A stretch of 64,000 nucleotides of DNA from Limnohabitans sp. G3-2 (GCF_002778275.1 NZ_NESG01000005.1:62001-126000); one strand, 5' to 3'; counted from the first letter of the stretch, positions 27,150 to 37,141 are shown. A program made the numbers and translations. The notes: a model not told the origin generated them from the sequence alone.

Positions 27150-28151
27150 TTAAACCGCCTCGCCCCGGGGCCCACGCCCCATCAGCACTTGCACGGCATC
27201 AAAGGCTTTGAGATGGCCGTCCAGCAAGGCCACCACCGCTTCGGTGATGGGCATGTCCACACCCAGTTGGCGCGCGCGCTGGAGCACGGTGCGGGCGCTG
27301 TACACCCCTTCGGCCACATGGCCGAGGGAGGTCACGGCCTGCTCGAGGCTCAGACCTTGGGCCAGCAAAAGACCCACCTTGCGGTTGCGGCTCAGGTCGC
27401 CCGTGGCCGTGAGCACCAAATCGCCCAAGCCCGACAAGCCCATGAAGGTCTCGGGCTTGGCGCCCAGCGCCACGCCCAGACGGGTCATTTCGGCCAAGCC
27501 GCGGGTGATCAGTGCCGCTCGGGCGTTCAGGCCCAGGTCCAGCCCATCGCACAGGCCTGTGGCAATGGCCAACACGTTCTTGACGGCGCCCCCCACCTCG
27601 ACCCCCACGATGTCGTCGTTGGCGTACACCCGCAGGGCCGCGCCATGGAAGGCCTGCACCAGCGCATCGCGCACCGAAGCGTGGGGGCTGGCCGCCACCA
27701 GGGCCGTGGGTTGGCTGCGGGCCACTTCTTGCGCAAAACTGGGGCCATTGAGCGCGCCCGCCTTGAGCTGAGGGGCCACTTGGGCCTGCACTTCGTGAGG
27801 CATGAGACCGGTCTCGGCTTCAAAGCCCTTGCACAGCCAGGCCACCGAGGCGGGCACCCCCTGCAGCGCCTGCAAAGCGCTGCGCAGGCCGGCCATGGGG
27901 GTGGCGATGATGAACAGGTCTTGGGCCTGTGCAGACGGCAGCAGTGCGCCCAAAGGGCCTGAGGTGATGCTCAGGGGTGCAGGCAACTCGATGCCGGACA
28001 AATAGCGTTCATTGCGACGCTGCTGCTGCAGGGCTTGGGCCTGTGCAGGGTCGCGGACATACAGACTCACCCGGTGGGCACCAGACTGGCGACTGGCGGC
28101 AATCGCCAAGGCCGTGCCCCAAGCGCCAGCACCGATGATGGTGATCTGCAT
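27150..28151 (-). CDS. gpsA: Glycerol-3-phosphate dehydrogenase [NAD(P)+]
   Basis: Reduces dihydroxyacetone phosphate to sn-glycerol 3-phosphate for phospholipids. The 333-residue protein has an N-terminal Rossmann motif ([15 protein letters not shown]), the KGFEAETG segment, the catalytic lysine region ([17 protein letters not shown]) and [20 protein letters not shown]. Start [12 protein letters not shown] is certain. It lies 18 bp downstream of secB, the common secB-gpsA order in proteobacteria. Confidence 0.96.
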   Translation of the reverse strand: MQITIIGAGAWGTALAIAASRQSGAHRVSLYVRDPAQAQALQQQRRNERYLSGIELPAPLSITSGPLGALLPSAQAQDLFIIATPMAGLRSALQALQGVPASVAWLCKGFEAETGLMPHEVQAQVAPQLKAGALNGPSFAQEVARSQPTALVAASPHASVRDALVQAFHGAALRVYANDDIVGVEVGGAVKNVLAIATGLCDGLDLGLNARAALITRGLAEMTRLGVALGAKPETFMGLSGLGDLVLTATGDLSRNRKVGLLLAQGLSLEQAVTSLGHVAEGVYSARTVLQRARQLGVDMPITEAVVALLDGHLKAFDAVQVLMGRGPRGEAV

Positions 28152-28169
28152 GCCGGGTGCGTTTCGCTT

Positions 28170-28634
28170 TTACTGCTGAGGCGCTGCGGCTTGCTGGGCT
28201 TGCTGCTGCTCGTACATGGCTTGGAAATTGATCTCGGCCAAGTGAACGGGTGGGAAACCGGCACGGGTGATCAAATCGGCCACGCTGGCACGCAAGTAGG
28301 GGTAAACGATTTGAGGGCAAGCGATGCCCATGACGGGGCCCATTTGGTCTTCGGGCAAATGGCGGATTTCAAAAATACCGCCTTGCTTGCATTCGGCCAA
28401 AAAGACGGTTTTGTCACCGATTTTGGTGTGCACCGTGGCCGTCACGCAGACTTCAAACACACCCTCAGCAGCGGGCGTGGCCTCAACACCCAGCTGAATG
28501 TCCACGCTGGGTTGCTGCTGTTCAATCAAGATGGCGGGGGAATTGGGCTGCTCGAGGGACGCCTCTTTCAGGTAAACGCGCTGAATTTGGAAAACAGGGG
28601 CCAAAGCTTCGGTGTTGACGGCGGTATCGGTCAT
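28170..28634 (-). CDS. secB: Protein-export chaperone SecB
   Basis: A cytoplasmic tetrameric chaperone that keeps preproteins unfolded and hands them to SecA. The 154-residue sequence contains the family core ([25 protein letters not shown]-like [30 protein letters not shown]) and the usual [10 protein letters not shown] near the end, followed by a Gln/Ala-rich tail. It is the middle gene of the grxC-secB-gpsA run. Confidence 0.97.
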   Translation of the reverse strand: MTDTAVNTEALAPVFQIQRVYLKEASLEQPNSPAILIEQQQPSVDIQLGVEATPAAEGVFEVCVTATVHTKIGDKTVFLAECKQGGIFEIRHLPEDQMGPVMGIACPQIVYPYLRASVADLITRAGFPPVHLAEINFQAMYEQQQAQQAAAPQQ

Positions 28635-28726
28635 GAATTTCTCTTCAAAAATGAGGCGGACACGCCCAAACGGGGAGGTCCAAGGTGGGAACTGTTGAAT
28701 TATCGGCGATCAACATCGCCTTCAAG

Positions 28727-28987
28727 TCAGGCGGATTGCAACAAAGGCAACAAACCACCCTTGGCGTCCAGGGCCATCAAATCGTCGCAACCGCCCACAT
28801 GGGTGTCACCCACATAAATTTGCGGAACCGTGCGTCGCCCTGTGATTTGCATCATGTGGTCGCGTTGAACGGGGTCCAGGTCAATGCGGATCTCTTCAAT
28901 CTGCGCCACGCCTTTGGATTTGAGCAACTGCTTGGCCCGAACGCAATAAGGGCAGACAGCGGTGGTGTACATCTTGACGGTTTGCAT
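28727..28987 (-). CDS. grxC: Glutaredoxin 3
   Basis: An 86-residue thioredoxin-fold protein with dithiol active site CPYC at residues 12-15, the cis-Pro motif TVPQIYV and the GSH-binding GGCDDL. It reduces protein disulfides and glutathione mixed disulfides. The rhodanese gene ends 16 bp downstream of the secB-side neighbour order (rhodanese, grxC, secB, gpsA), so all four are probably one operon. Confidence 0.95.
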   Translation of the reverse strand: MQTVKMYTTAVCPYCVRAKQLLKSKGVAQIEEIRIDLDPVQRDHMMQITGRRTVPQIYVGDTHVGGCDDLMALDAKGGLLPLLQSA

Positions 28988-29003
28988 GGCATTTCCTTGG
29001 GGT

Positions 29004-29405
29004 TCAGGCTTTTTCGACGGGCATGCTGGCCGCTTGCCAGGCCTTCAGGCCTCCGGCCAGCGACTGCACATTTTCAAATCCGAGTTTGCGGGCAGTGGCG
29101 GCAGCGCGGGCCGAACGGGCACCCACTTGGCAAACCATGATCACTTGGGACGATTTGTTTTTGACCAACTGCGCCAGCTTGTCTTCGAGTTGACCCAAAG
29201 GCAAGTTTTTGGCGCCGATCACATGGCCGCGGGCGAACTCTTCGGGTTCGCAGACGTCGATGACGGTGGCTTTTTCACGGTTCATCAACTGCACCATGTC
29301 TTGCGGATTCAGGCCCTTGCCTGCGCTCAAAACAGGGAAAAGCAAAGCTGCCCCGGAGGCCAAAGCCACGGTGATGAGCATCCAGTTGTCGAGGAGAAAT
29401 TTCAC
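29004..29405 (-). CDS. Membrane-anchored rhodanese-domain protein
   Basis: 133 residues: one N-terminal membrane helix (about 9-27, LITVALASGAALLFPVL) followed by a rhodanese domain with the active-site Cys in VIMVCQVGARSARAA and the conserved TVIDVCEPEEFARGHV. Probably transfers sulfur or senses redox state at the membrane. It is the first gene of the rhodanese-grxC-secB-gpsA operon and is divergent from gpmA by 114 bp. Confidence 0.9.
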   Translation of the reverse strand: MKFLLDNWMLITVALASGAALLFPVLSAGKGLNPQDMVQLMNREKATVIDVCEPEEFARGHVIGAKNLPLGQLEDKLAQLVKNKSSQVIMVCQVGARSARAAATARKLGFENVQSLAGGLKAWQAASMPVEKA

Positions 29406-29519
29406 GAATCAGACCTTTAAAGGCAAAAAAACAAGGGCCTGTGGAAAGGCCGGGAACTGTGGATTCTAAAATGACGGGCTTATCCCTTGTTTTCACGACC
29501 CTCAGCGTCCCTTCTGCCC

Positions 29520-30257
29520 ATGTACAAACTTGTCCTTATCCGCCACGGCGAATCCACTTGGAACCTTGAAAACCGTTTCACTGGCTGGACCGATGTCGAC
29601 CTGACCCCTTTGGGCGTGAGCCAGGCCAAGTCAGCGGGCCAACTGCTCAAAGCCCAAGGCTGGGACTTCGATATTTGCTACACCTCGGTGCTCAAGCGGG
29701 CCATCCGCACCCTTTGGCTGACTTTGGACGAAATGGACCGCACGTGGTTGCCCGTGGTCAAGGACTACCGGCTCAATGAGCGCCACTACGGCGCCCTGCA
29801 GGGCTTGAACAAAGCCGATATGGCCAAAGAATTCGGTGAAGAGCAAGTGCTGATCTGGCGCCGCAGTTACGACACGCCCCCGCCTGCCCTGGAGAGCAGC
29901 GACCCCCGGTGCGAGCGCAGCGACCGTCGCTACCCTGAACCGCAAACTGTGCCACTGACTGAGTGTTTGAAAGACACGGTCGCTCGCGTCCTTCCTGCCT
30001 GGAACGACAGCATTGCCCCCAGCATCAAGGCGGGTCAGCGCGTGGTGCTGGCTGCGCACGGCAATTCCATCAGAGCCTTGATCAAGTACCTGGACAACAT
30101 CTCCGACGAAGACATCGTGAACCTGAACATTCCCAACGGGATTCCCTTGGTCTATGAACTGGACGAAAACCTCCAACCCATCCGGCACTACTACCTGGGC
30201 GATGCACAAGCCGCTGCCCAAGCGGCTGCCGCAGTGGCCAGCCAAGGCAAAGCCTGA
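29520..30257 (+). CDS. gpmA: 2,3-bisphosphoglycerate-dependent phosphoglycerate mutase
   Basis: Interconverts 3- and 2-phosphoglycerate in glycolysis and gluconeogenesis. The 245-residue protein has the phosphohistidine motif [12 protein letters not shown] (His9), [15 protein letters not shown] and the second catalytic His in [29 protein letters not shown] fixes the start. An Ala/Gln-rich tail ([13 protein letters not shown]) extends past the usual end. Confidence 0.96.
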   Translation: MYKLVLIRHGESTWNLENRFTGWTDVDLTPLGVSQAKSAGQLLKAQGWDFDICYTSVLKRAIRTLWLTLDEMDRTWLPVVKDYRLNERHYGALQGLNKADMAKEFGEEQVLIWRRSYDTPPPALESSDPRCERSDRRYPEPQTVPLTECLKDTVARVLPAWNDSIAPSIKAGQRVVLAAHGNSIRALIKYLDNISDEDIVNLNIPNGIPLVYELDENLQPIRHYYLGDAQAAAQAAAAVASQGKA

Positions 30258-30330
30258 TCCCCCCTGGCCGGGCATTGGCCGGCCCCTCGGGTGTATATTG
30301 ACCGCATTCTGACTCGATAGACTCAAGCAC

Positions 30331-31782
30331 ATGGGACAAAAACTCAAGATCGCTGGCTGGCTCAGCGTTGGCGCATTGGCCGGCGCACTGACCACGGTGT
30401 CACTGCAGACGGTGGCACGCGGCAACCTGGCCCCGCTGCCCCTGGAAGAGTTGCAGCAATTGGCGGCTGTTTTTGGCATGGTCAAAAGCGATTACGTGGA
30501 GCCCGTGGACGAGAAAAAACTCATCTCCGAAGCCATCTCCGGCATGGTGGCCAGCCTGGACCCCCACTCTCAATATTTCGACAAAAAGAGCTTCAAAGAG
30601 TTTTCCGAGGGCACATCGGGCAAATTCGTGGGTGTGGGGATCGAAATCAGCCAAGAGGACGGTTTGGTCAAAGTGGTCTCGCCCATCGAGGGCTCGCCCG
30701 CTGACCGTGCGGGCCTCAAGCCCAATGACCTGATCACCAAAATCGATGACACCGCCGTCAAAGGCCTGAGCCTGAGCGAAGCGGTCAAACGCATGCGTGG
30801 CGAACCCAAAACCAAGGTGCTGCTCACCATCTTCCGCAAATCCGAGAACCGCACCTTTCCGGTCACCATCATCCGAGAAGAGATCAAGACCCAATCGGTC
30901 AAGTCCAAGGTGATTGAGCCTGGCTACGGCTGGATTCGCGTGTCCCAGTTCCAAGAACGGACCGTGGATGACTTCGCACGCAAAATCGAGGAGATGTACA
31001 AACAAGAGCCCAAGCTCAAAGGCTTGGTGCTCGACCTGCGCAATGACCCCGGGGGGCTGCTGGACGCGGCCGTGGCCTTGTCGGCCGCCTTCTTGCCCGA
31101 AAACGTCACGGTGGTCACCACCAATGGCCAGCTCGAAGAAAGCAAATTCACCTACAAAGCCACGCCCCAGTTCTGGCGTCGCAACAGCAGCAACGACCCC
31201 ATCACCCGGATGACGGCGGCCACCGGGGGTGCACTGAAAAAAGTGCCTTTGGTGGTGCTGGTGAACGAAGGCTCGGCCTCGGCCAGCGAAATCGTGGCGG
31301 GTGCATTGCAAGATTACAAACGCGGCACCTTGATGGGCAGCCAGACCTTTGGCAAAGGCTCGGTGCAAACCGTGCGCCAGCTGGGGCCTGACACAGCGCT
31401 CAAGATCACCACCGCCCGCTACTACACACCCAGTGGGCGTGCCATCCAAGCCAAGGGCATCGTGCCGGAAGTGATGCTGGACGAAACCGAGAACGGCAAT
31501 GTGTTCTCGGCTTTGCGCACGCGAGAAGCCGATCTGGAAAAACACCTCTCCAACGGCAAAGAAGCCGAAGAGAAAAAAGACCCCGCCCGCGAAAAAGCCC
31601 GCGAAGAAGCGATCAAAAAACTGGAAGAAGAATCCAAAAAACCTGTGGCGGACCGCCGTTTGCCCGAGTTTGGCTCGGACAAAGACTTCCAGTTGATCCA
31701 AGCCTTGAACCAACTAAAAGGCTTGCCCGTCAAGGCCAGCACCACCCTCGCCGAGCGCAAGGCAGAGAAAAAAGACGACTGA
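30331..31782 (+). CDS. ctpA: C-terminal processing protease (S41 family)
   Basis: A 483-residue periplasmic serine protease. It has an N-terminal signal/anchor (LKIAGWLSVGALAGALTTVS), a PDZ domain at about 100-180 (VVSPIEGSPADRAGLKPNDL) and the S41 core with the catalytic Ser in VNEGSASASEIVAGAL (about 314) and Lys in GSQTFGKGSVQT (about 342). The charged C-terminal tail is rich in Glu and Lys. It lies 73 bp after gpmA, the arrangement common in betaproteobacteria. Substrates cannot be inferred. Confidence 0.93.
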   Translation: MGQKLKIAGWLSVGALAGALTTVSLQTVARGNLAPLPLEELQQLAAVFGMVKSDYVEPVDEKKLISEAISGMVASLDPHSQYFDKKSFKEFSEGTSGKFVGVGIEISQEDGLVKVVSPIEGSPADRAGLKPNDLITKIDDTAVKGLSLSEAVKRMRGEPKTKVLLTIFRKSENRTFPVTIIREEIKTQSVKSKVIEPGYGWIRVSQFQERTVDDFARKIEEMYKQEPKLKGLVLDLRNDPGGLLDAAVALSAAFLPENVTVVTTNGQLEESKFTYKATPQFWRRNSSNDPITRMTAATGGALKKVPLVVLVNEGSASASEIVAGALQDYKRGTLMGSQTFGKGSVQTVRQLGPDTALKITTARYYTPSGRAIQAKGIVPEVMLDETENGNVFSALRTREADLEKHLSNGKEAEEKKDPAREKAREEAIKKLEEESKKPVADRRLPEFGSDKDFQLIQALNQLKGLPVKASTTLAERKAEKKDD

Positions 31783-31800
31783 GCGCCATGGGTGACGCGC

Positions 31801-32559
31801 ATGGATGACACGCAGCTGCTGCGCTACTCGCGGCACATCCTGCTCAACGAATTGGGCATCGACGGCCAAGAAAAGCTCCTGGCCTCGCACGCCCTGATCA
31901 TCGGCGCGGGCGGCCTGGGCTCTCCGGTCAGTTTGTATTTGGGCAGTGCGGGTGTGGGGCACATCACCGTGGTCGACCACGATGAGGTCGACGCCACCAA
32001 TTTGCAACGCCAGATTGCCCACACCTTGGAGCGCGTGGGCCAATACAAAGCCGATTCGGTGCGCACCGCCATCGCCCAGATCAACCCCGATGTGCGCGTC
32101 ACCCCCATCACCCAACGCGCGGATGCGGCCCTGTTAGACCATTTGGTGGCCCAGGCCGATGTGGTCATCGACTGCTGCGATAACTTTGAAACCCGCCAAG
32201 CCGTGAACCTGGCCTGCGTTGCGCACCGCAAACCGCTGGTTTCGGGCGCGGCCATCCGCATGGACGGGCAGGTGTCGGTGTTTGACAGCACACAGCCTGA
32301 GGCGCCCTGCTACGCCTGCATCTTCCCGCCAGAACAGCAGCCAGAGGAAACCCGCTGCGCCACCATGGGCGTGTTCGCGCCGCTGGTGGGCATCATCGGC
32401 ACGGTGCAAGCGGCCGAGGCCCTGAAAATTCTGAGCGGCATGGGCAGCCACATGGCTGGGCGTTTGCTCATGCTCGACGGGCGCGAACTGTCATGGACCG
32501 ACATCCGCATGCAGCGCAATCCGCAGTGTCCGGTGTGCGCAGCCCACCGCCCCACTTGA
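31801..32559 (+). CDS. MoeB/ThiF-family adenylyltransferase
   Basis: Adenylates the C-terminus of a ubiquitin-like sulfur carrier (MoaD or ThiS type). The 252-residue protein has the nucleotide motif GAGGLGSPVSLYLGSAGVG, the N-terminal RYSRHILLNELG and a zinc site built from CYACIF and CPVC. The family Cys after CATMGV is present. ATG 31801 is chosen; a GTG at 31792 is possible. It follows ctpA by 18 bp. MoeB versus ThiF cannot be decided without neighbours of either pathway. Confidence 0.88.
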   Translation: MDDTQLLRYSRHILLNELGIDGQEKLLASHALIIGAGGLGSPVSLYLGSAGVGHITVVDHDEVDATNLQRQIAHTLERVGQYKADSVRTAIAQINPDVRVTPITQRADAALLDHLVAQADVVIDCCDNFETRQAVNLACVAHRKPLVSGAAIRMDGQVSVFDSTQPEAPCYACIFPPEQQPEETRCATMGVFAPLVGIIGTVQAAEALKILSGMGSHMAGRLLMLDGRELSWTDIRMQRNPQCPVCAAHRPT

Positions 32560-32563
32560 CCGT

Positions 32564-32680
32564 TCAGATCCGGCGATCCTTCGGGCGCAGGGGCGGCTCC
32601 CCACAAGGCCCGCAGTTTAGGCACAACACCTTGGTGGGGTAGCGCCCCGGCTTGCCTGTGCCTGCACGTTCAACGGCCAT
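32564..32680 (-). CDS. Possible 38-residue CxxC small protein
   Basis: A short frame from ATG 32680 to a stop at 32564 encodes MAVERAGTGKPGRYPTKVLC followed by LNCGPCGEPPLRPKDRRI. The CLNCGPC cluster could bind a metal. Its start overlaps the 3' end of the thermonuclease gene. No family is recognised and chance is a real alternative. Confidence 0.25.
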   Translation of the reverse strand: MAVERAGTGKPGRYPTKVLCLNCGPCGEPPLRPKDRRI

Positions 32681-33167
32681 GGCAAAGTCCATGGAATTTC
32701 CTGAACACGGGCGGCGACATGGCGGCTTCGGGCACCGCAAACACCCCCATTTTTTGTTTTTGCGCCTGGCGTTGCAACAGGGCATAGGGTCCCTTGCCTG
32801 TGCGAAAACGGTATGCCCATGCCATGCCGGAGCGCACCATTTCGGCACCCAGGTCGAGGCCATTGAGGCTCAAGCGCCCGATTTGCCGACCGTACACATC
32901 CTGGCCCAAATCCACGACCTGAACAGATTTTCGCAACACCATGCGAATCAACTCATCGCGGGACTCTGCGCCGCCGGGCTGACAGCTCTCCGGCGCGTCG
33001 ATGCCATCGATGCGCAAGGTGATGGGCTCATGCTGGCCTTCGCGCACCAACAACACCGTGTCGCCATCCATGACCCAGCTGACCCAACCCGTCCACACCT
33101 GCGAAGCTTGGCCTGTGCAAGGCAGCGCCAAGGCCAACGCACAAAGCCACAAACGCCATCGCGTCAT
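32670..33167 (-). CDS. Thermonuclease-family (SNase-like) protein
   Basis: A 165-residue secreted nuclease-like protein: signal peptide at 1-22 (LWLCALALALPCTGQA) followed by an SNase fold with DGDTVLLV, LRIDGIDAPE, GRQIGRLSLNG and MVRSGMAWAYRF. The catalytic Arg/Glu positions of the family look present in RIDGIDAPE and the following helix. Its ATG overlaps the TGA of the MarR gene (ATGA), so the two are coupled. Confidence 0.88.
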   Translation of the reverse strand: MTRWRLWLCALALALPCTGQASQVWTGWVSWVMDGDTVLLVREGQHEPITLRIDGIDAPESCQPGGAESRDELIRMVLRKSVQVVDLGQDVYGRQIGRLSLNGLDLGAEMVRSGMAWAYRFRTGKGPYALLQRQAQKQKMGVFAVPEAAMSPPVFRKFHGLCHGR

Positions 33168-33688
33168 GACGCATCCTTGACGCGCTGACCCCGGCGGCGA
33201 TTGGCCTTAGGCAAATCGGGGCCCAGCTCGGTGAGCAAAACTTGAGCGCGGACTTGCAAGCGTTCCAGCACTTCGTCAAAGCGGGCGGCTTCTTCGGGCA
33301 GCAGCACACTCAGGATTTGGCTGTTGATGGCTTGAATTTGGGGCATCAACACTTCATAAAGCTGTCGCCCTGATGGGGTCAGGCTGACCAATGCGCTGCG
33401 ACGGTCGTTGGCGGGGATGGTGCGCAGCACCAGCTGCTTGCGGCCCAAGGCCGTCAAGCTCCGCGAGGTGCGGGCGCGGTCACGGTGCATGCGCTCGGCC
33501 AGGGCCGATGGCGGCAAGCTGCCATTTTCATACAGTTGGGCCACCACGGCCCATTCGCGCCGCGTGATGCCATAACCGCCCTCACACAAGCGCACCACCA
33601 TGGCCCCCGCCACGCTCGACAAACGACCGAGCCTGTACAAAAGCAGGTCATCGATCGAAGCCAGACGCTGAGATGGAGACAAGGACAT
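33164..33688 (-). CDS. MarR-family transcriptional regulator
   Basis: A 174-residue winged-helix regulator. The recognition region is ITRREWAVVAQLYENGSLPP to MHRDRARTSRSLTALG, and the wing is IPANDRRSALVSLT. It is divergent from the TctC-sulfatase-SulP block (115-bp intergenic region) and coupled to the thermonuclease gene. By position it may control either side; no clear palindromic operator was seen. Confidence 0.88.
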   Translation of the reverse strand: MSLSPSQRLASIDDLLLYRLGRLSSVAGAMVVRLCEGGYGITRREWAVVAQLYENGSLPPSALAERMHRDRARTSRSLTALGRKQLVLRTIPANDRRSALVSLTPSGRQLYEVLMPQIQAINSQILSVLLPEEAARFDEVLERLQVRAQVLLTELGPDLPKANRRRGQRVKDAS

Positions 33689-33803
33689 CAGGGTTTTCCG
33701 GGGGGATGGTTGTTTAGATCAATTGTGCGTCAAGGCGCTACATTCTGAATGGACTTGCGCTTTCAACAAGGGACCCCCAAATCCCGTTCCACCGGAGACT
33801 TTC

Positions 33804-34778
33804 ATGAATGCCATTCACCTCTTGACCCGCCGCGCACTGGGCCTGCTGGCGCTTTCTCTGGCAGTGCTCTCGCCCAAGCTGCACGCACAAGACAAACCAC
33901 CCCTCAAGATCGTGGTGGGCTTTCCCCCTGGCGGCTCGGCGGACATTCTGGCGCGCATGGTGGCAGACGCCCTGCGCGAGGACTTTGGCACCATCGTGGT
34001 GGACAACAAGCCCGGTGCAGGTGGCCGCATTGCCCTGAACGCGGTCAAGGCCGCCAAGCCCGATGGCCAGACCGTGATCGTGCTGCCCAGCGGCCCGATG
34101 GTGCTGTTCCCCCATGTCTACAAAAAGCTCGACTACGACGCGGTGAAAGACTTCACGCCTGTTTCGCAAATCGCCCGCTTCCAGTTTGGCGTGGTCTCCG
34201 GCCCCGCCAGCAACGCGAAAACCGTGGCCGACATGGTGGCCAAGGCCAAGAGCGACCCCGGCCATGCCAGCTATGGCACGCCCGGCGCGGGCACCTTGCC
34301 CCACTTCATGGGGGTGTTGATGGAGCAGTCAGCGGGCATCAGCCTGAACCATGTGCCCTTCCAAGGCGGCGCACCGGCCAACAACGCCCTGCTGGGTGGC
34401 CACATCGGTTACAAGTTTGACGTGGTGTCCGAAACCGCAGAAATGCACCGGGCTGGCAAAGTCCGCATCATCGCCGTGACCGGCAACCAGCGCGACCCGC
34501 AAGTGCCCGAGGTGCCAACGCTCAAGGAGTCGGGCATCCACATGGATGCCACCGCCTGGTTTGCCATGTATGGCCCTGCGGGCCTCAAAGGCGATGCGCT
34601 CACCCGCCTTGAAAAAGCGATGATGAAGATGGCACGCGATCCGGCCATGAAAGACAAAATGCTCAAGCTCGGCTATGAACCCATTGGCTCCAACTCGGCC
34701 GATTTGGCTGTGGCGCAAAAGACCGACCTGGCCCGCTGGGAAAAGCCCATCAAGGCCACGGGCGTACAACTGGACTGA
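33804..34778 (+). CDS. TctC-family (Bug) periplasmic substrate-binding protein 1
   Basis: A 324-residue solute receptor with a signal peptide at 1-27 (ALGLLALSLAVLSPKLHA) and Bug-family motifs IVVGFPPGGSADILARM and VVDNKPGAGGRIA. The family binds small carboxylates or amides for tripartite tricarboxylate transporters; the membrane parts TctA/TctB are absent nearby. GGAGA precedes the ATG by 6 bases. It begins a co-directional block with a second TctC, a sulfatase and a SulP transporter. Confidence 0.92.
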   Translation: MNAIHLLTRRALGLLALSLAVLSPKLHAQDKPPLKIVVGFPPGGSADILARMVADALREDFGTIVVDNKPGAGGRIALNAVKAAKPDGQTVIVLPSGPMVLFPHVYKKLDYDAVKDFTPVSQIARFQFGVVSGPASNAKTVADMVAKAKSDPGHASYGTPGAGTLPHFMGVLMEQSAGISLNHVPFQGGAPANNALLGGHIGYKFDVVSETAEMHRAGKVRIIAVTGNQRDPQVPEVPTLKESGIHMDATAWFAMYGPAGLKGDALTRLEKAMMKMARDPAMKDKMLKLGYEPIGSNSADLAVAQKTDLARWEKPIKATGVQLD

Positions 34779-34806
34779 ACCTCCTGAACCATTCAAGGGT
34801 GAACAC

Positions 34807-35778
34807 ATGCCACATCCATTTTCACGCACCGGCCTGATCCTCAGCCTCGGCCTGCTGCTGGGGTCTTTCGCACTGGCCCAAGCCCCCTCTTGGCCGAGCA
34901 AGCCGGTCAAGTTCATCAACAGCTTTCCACCTGGCGGTCCTTCGGACATCTTGGCTCGGGCCGTTGGCGATGTGCTGCAAAAGCAGTTTGGCCAGCCCTT
35001 TGTGGTGGACAACAAACCGGGCGCAGCAGGCAATGTGGGGGCAGATCAGGTGGCCAAGGCTCCCCCCGATGGCAACACCTTGCTGTGGGGCATCGACACG
35101 ACCCACACCATCAACCCACACATTTACAAAGTCATGCCTTTCAAGGAGGCCGACCTCAAACCCCTGGTGGTGATCTCCAGCTCGGGACTGCTGCTCGGTG
35201 TGCATCCGGGCACAGGCATCAAGACGGTCAAAGACTTCATGAAAGCCGCGCGCGATCGCAGTCTGAACTTCAGCTCAGGCGGCAACGGCTCGCCTGGCCA
35301 CCTTTGGGTCAACATGGCCAACATCTCGGCCGCTACGCGACTGGTCCACATCCCATACCGGGGAAACTCCCCTGCAGTAATGGCCGTGGTGGCGGGCGAG
35401 GTGGAGGGTGGCACGCTGGCCACCCCGGGCATGCTGCCGCAAGTCAAAGGCGGGAAAATCAACGCACTGGCTGTGACCAGCCAAAAGCGCTCGCGCCTGG
35501 CCCCTGAAGTGCCCACCGTGGCCGAGGTGGGGTTCAAGGATTTAGAAAGTGAAGTGCTCTACGTGGTCATGGCCCCGGGCAACACCCCTGAGCCCCTGAT
35601 GCAAACCATGGCCAAGGCCATCACCGACGCCTTGGCCCGACCCGAGTTGCAAAACAGGCTGAACGAACTGGACATGGCCTATGAAGGTCTGAGCGGCAAT
35701 GCCGCCACCCAACGCCTGAAAAGACTCTCTGACCAATATGGCCGGGTGATCCGTGCCACCGGCATGAAAGTTGACTGA
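34807..35778 (+). CDS. TctC-family (Bug) periplasmic substrate-binding protein 2
   Basis: A 323-residue paralogue of the preceding protein with signal peptide (LILSLGLLLGSFALAQA) and the same core (FINSFPPGGPSDILARAVGD, VVDNKPGAAGNVGADQ). The two differ widely outside the motifs, so this is an old duplication or two independent Bug proteins. It lies 28 bp after the first one and 8 bp before the sulfatase gene, so one transcript is likely. Confidence 0.92.
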   Translation: MPHPFSRTGLILSLGLLLGSFALAQAPSWPSKPVKFINSFPPGGPSDILARAVGDVLQKQFGQPFVVDNKPGAAGNVGADQVAKAPPDGNTLLWGIDTTHTINPHIYKVMPFKEADLKPLVVISSSGLLLGVHPGTGIKTVKDFMKAARDRSLNFSSGGNGSPGHLWVNMANISAATRLVHIPYRGNSPAVMAVVAGEVEGGTLATPGMLPQVKGGKINALAVTSQKRSRLAPEVPTVAEVGFKDLESEVLYVVMAPGNTPEPLMQTMAKAITDALARPELQNRLNELDMAYEGLSGNAATQRLKRLSDQYGRVIRATGMKVD

Positions 35779-35786
35779 TCCCCGCC

Positions 35787-37118
35787 ATGACCCTCCAACG
35801 CCCCAACATCATCTTCATCGTGGCCGATGACCTCGGCTTTGCCGACCTGGGCTGCTACGGCGGCCGTGACGCCAAGTTCGGCCCCGTCTCGCCGGTCCTC
35901 GACCGGCTCGCCGCCGATGGACTCAAGTTCACTCAGGGTTATGCCAACTCGCCCGTGTGCTCACCCACGCGCTTTGCGCTCATGACCGCGCGTTACCAGT
36001 ACCGCCTGCGCGGCGGGGCCGACGAGCCCATCAACAGCAAGAGCAAAGGCAGCAAGGTGCTGGGCCTGCCGCCTGAGCACCCCACACTGCCGTCGCTGCT
36101 CAAGGCCAGCGGATACCGCACCGCCTTGATCGGCAAGTGGCACCTGGGCTACCCGCCGCATTTCAGCCCCATCAAGTCAGGCTACGAAGAGTTCTTTGGC
36201 CCCATGTCGGGTGGTGTGGACTACTTCACCCACGCCAGCAACAACGGCACGCACGACCTCTACACCAACGAAGAAGAAAAGCACGAAGACGGCTACCTCA
36301 CCGATCTGATTTCCAACAAGGCGGTGGACTTTGTGAACCGCATGGCTCCGGGGGCTGCGCAGGGCACGCCCTTCTTTTTGAGCCTGCATTACACCGCGCC
36401 ACACTGGCCTTGGGAAACCCGTGAAGACCATGCGCTGGCCCAAGAAGTCAAAGACAACCTGTTCCACCTGCATGGCGGCAACATCCACACTTACCACCGC
36501 ATGATCCACCACATGGACGAGGGCATTGGCTGGGTGGTGGACGCGCTCCAAAAGACAGGCCAGCTCGAGAACACCCTGATCGTCTTCACCAGCGACAACG
36601 GCGGCGAACGCTTTTCAGACAACTGGCCCCTGGTGGGCGGCAAGATGGACCTGACCGAAGGCGGCATCCGGGTGCCGTGGATCGCGCACTGGCCCGCCGT
36701 CATCGCGCCCGGGGGCAGCTGCGCCCAGCACTGCATGACCATGGACTGGTCGGCCACCCTGGTCGAGCTGGCAGGCGCAAAGGCACATGCCGACCACCCT
36801 TTTGACGGCGTGTCGCTCGTCCCCGTGCTGCGCGACACCCAGCACCAGTTCGAGCGCCCCTTGTATTGGCGCATGAACCACCGAGGCCAACGTGCCCTGC
36901 GCATGGGCGACTACAAATACCTGCGGGTGGACGGCAACGACTATTTGTTCAACATCTCCGCTGACGAACGCGAGCGTGCCAACCTGGCACAGCACCAACC
37001 CGATAAGTTGCAAAACTTGCGTGCCGCCTGGGAGGCCTGGGACGCCACGGTGCCCGCCATCCCAGAAGACGCGACCGTCAGTTTGGGCTACTCTGTCAAA
37101 GACATGCCACAGCGCTGA
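35787..37118 (+). CDS. Sulfatase (formylglycine-dependent, S1 type)
   Basis: A 443-residue arylsulfatase-like enzyme. It starts with the metal-binding NIIFIVADDLGFADLGCYGG. The signature CSPTRFALMTAR provides the Cys that an anaerobic or FGE-type modifier converts to formylglycine. Other conserved parts are GKWHLGY and FTSDNGGE. No signal peptide is visible, so it is probably cytoplasmic and acts on an imported sulfate ester. The substrate is unknown; no formylglycine-generating enzyme gene is in the window. Confidence 0.9.
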   Translation: MTLQRPNIIFIVADDLGFADLGCYGGRDAKFGPVSPVLDRLAADGLKFTQGYANSPVCSPTRFALMTARYQYRLRGGADEPINSKSKGSKVLGLPPEHPTLPSLLKASGYRTALIGKWHLGYPPHFSPIKSGYEEFFGPMSGGVDYFTHASNNGTHDLYTNEEEKHEDGYLTDLISNKAVDFVNRMAPGAAQGTPFFLSLHYTAPHWPWETREDHALAQEVKDNLFHLHGGNIHTYHRMIHHMDEGIGWVVDALQKTGQLENTLIVFTSDNGGERFSDNWPLVGGKMDLTEGGIRVPWIAHWPAVIAPGGSCAQHCMTMDWSATLVELAGAKAHADHPFDGVSLVPVLRDTQHQFERPLYWRMNHRGQRALRMGDYKYLRVDGNDYLFNISADERERANLAQHQPDKLQNLRAAWEAWDATVPAIPEDATVSLGYSVKDMPQR

Positions 37119-37141
37119 CGCCATGACGGCTAAGATCGCTC

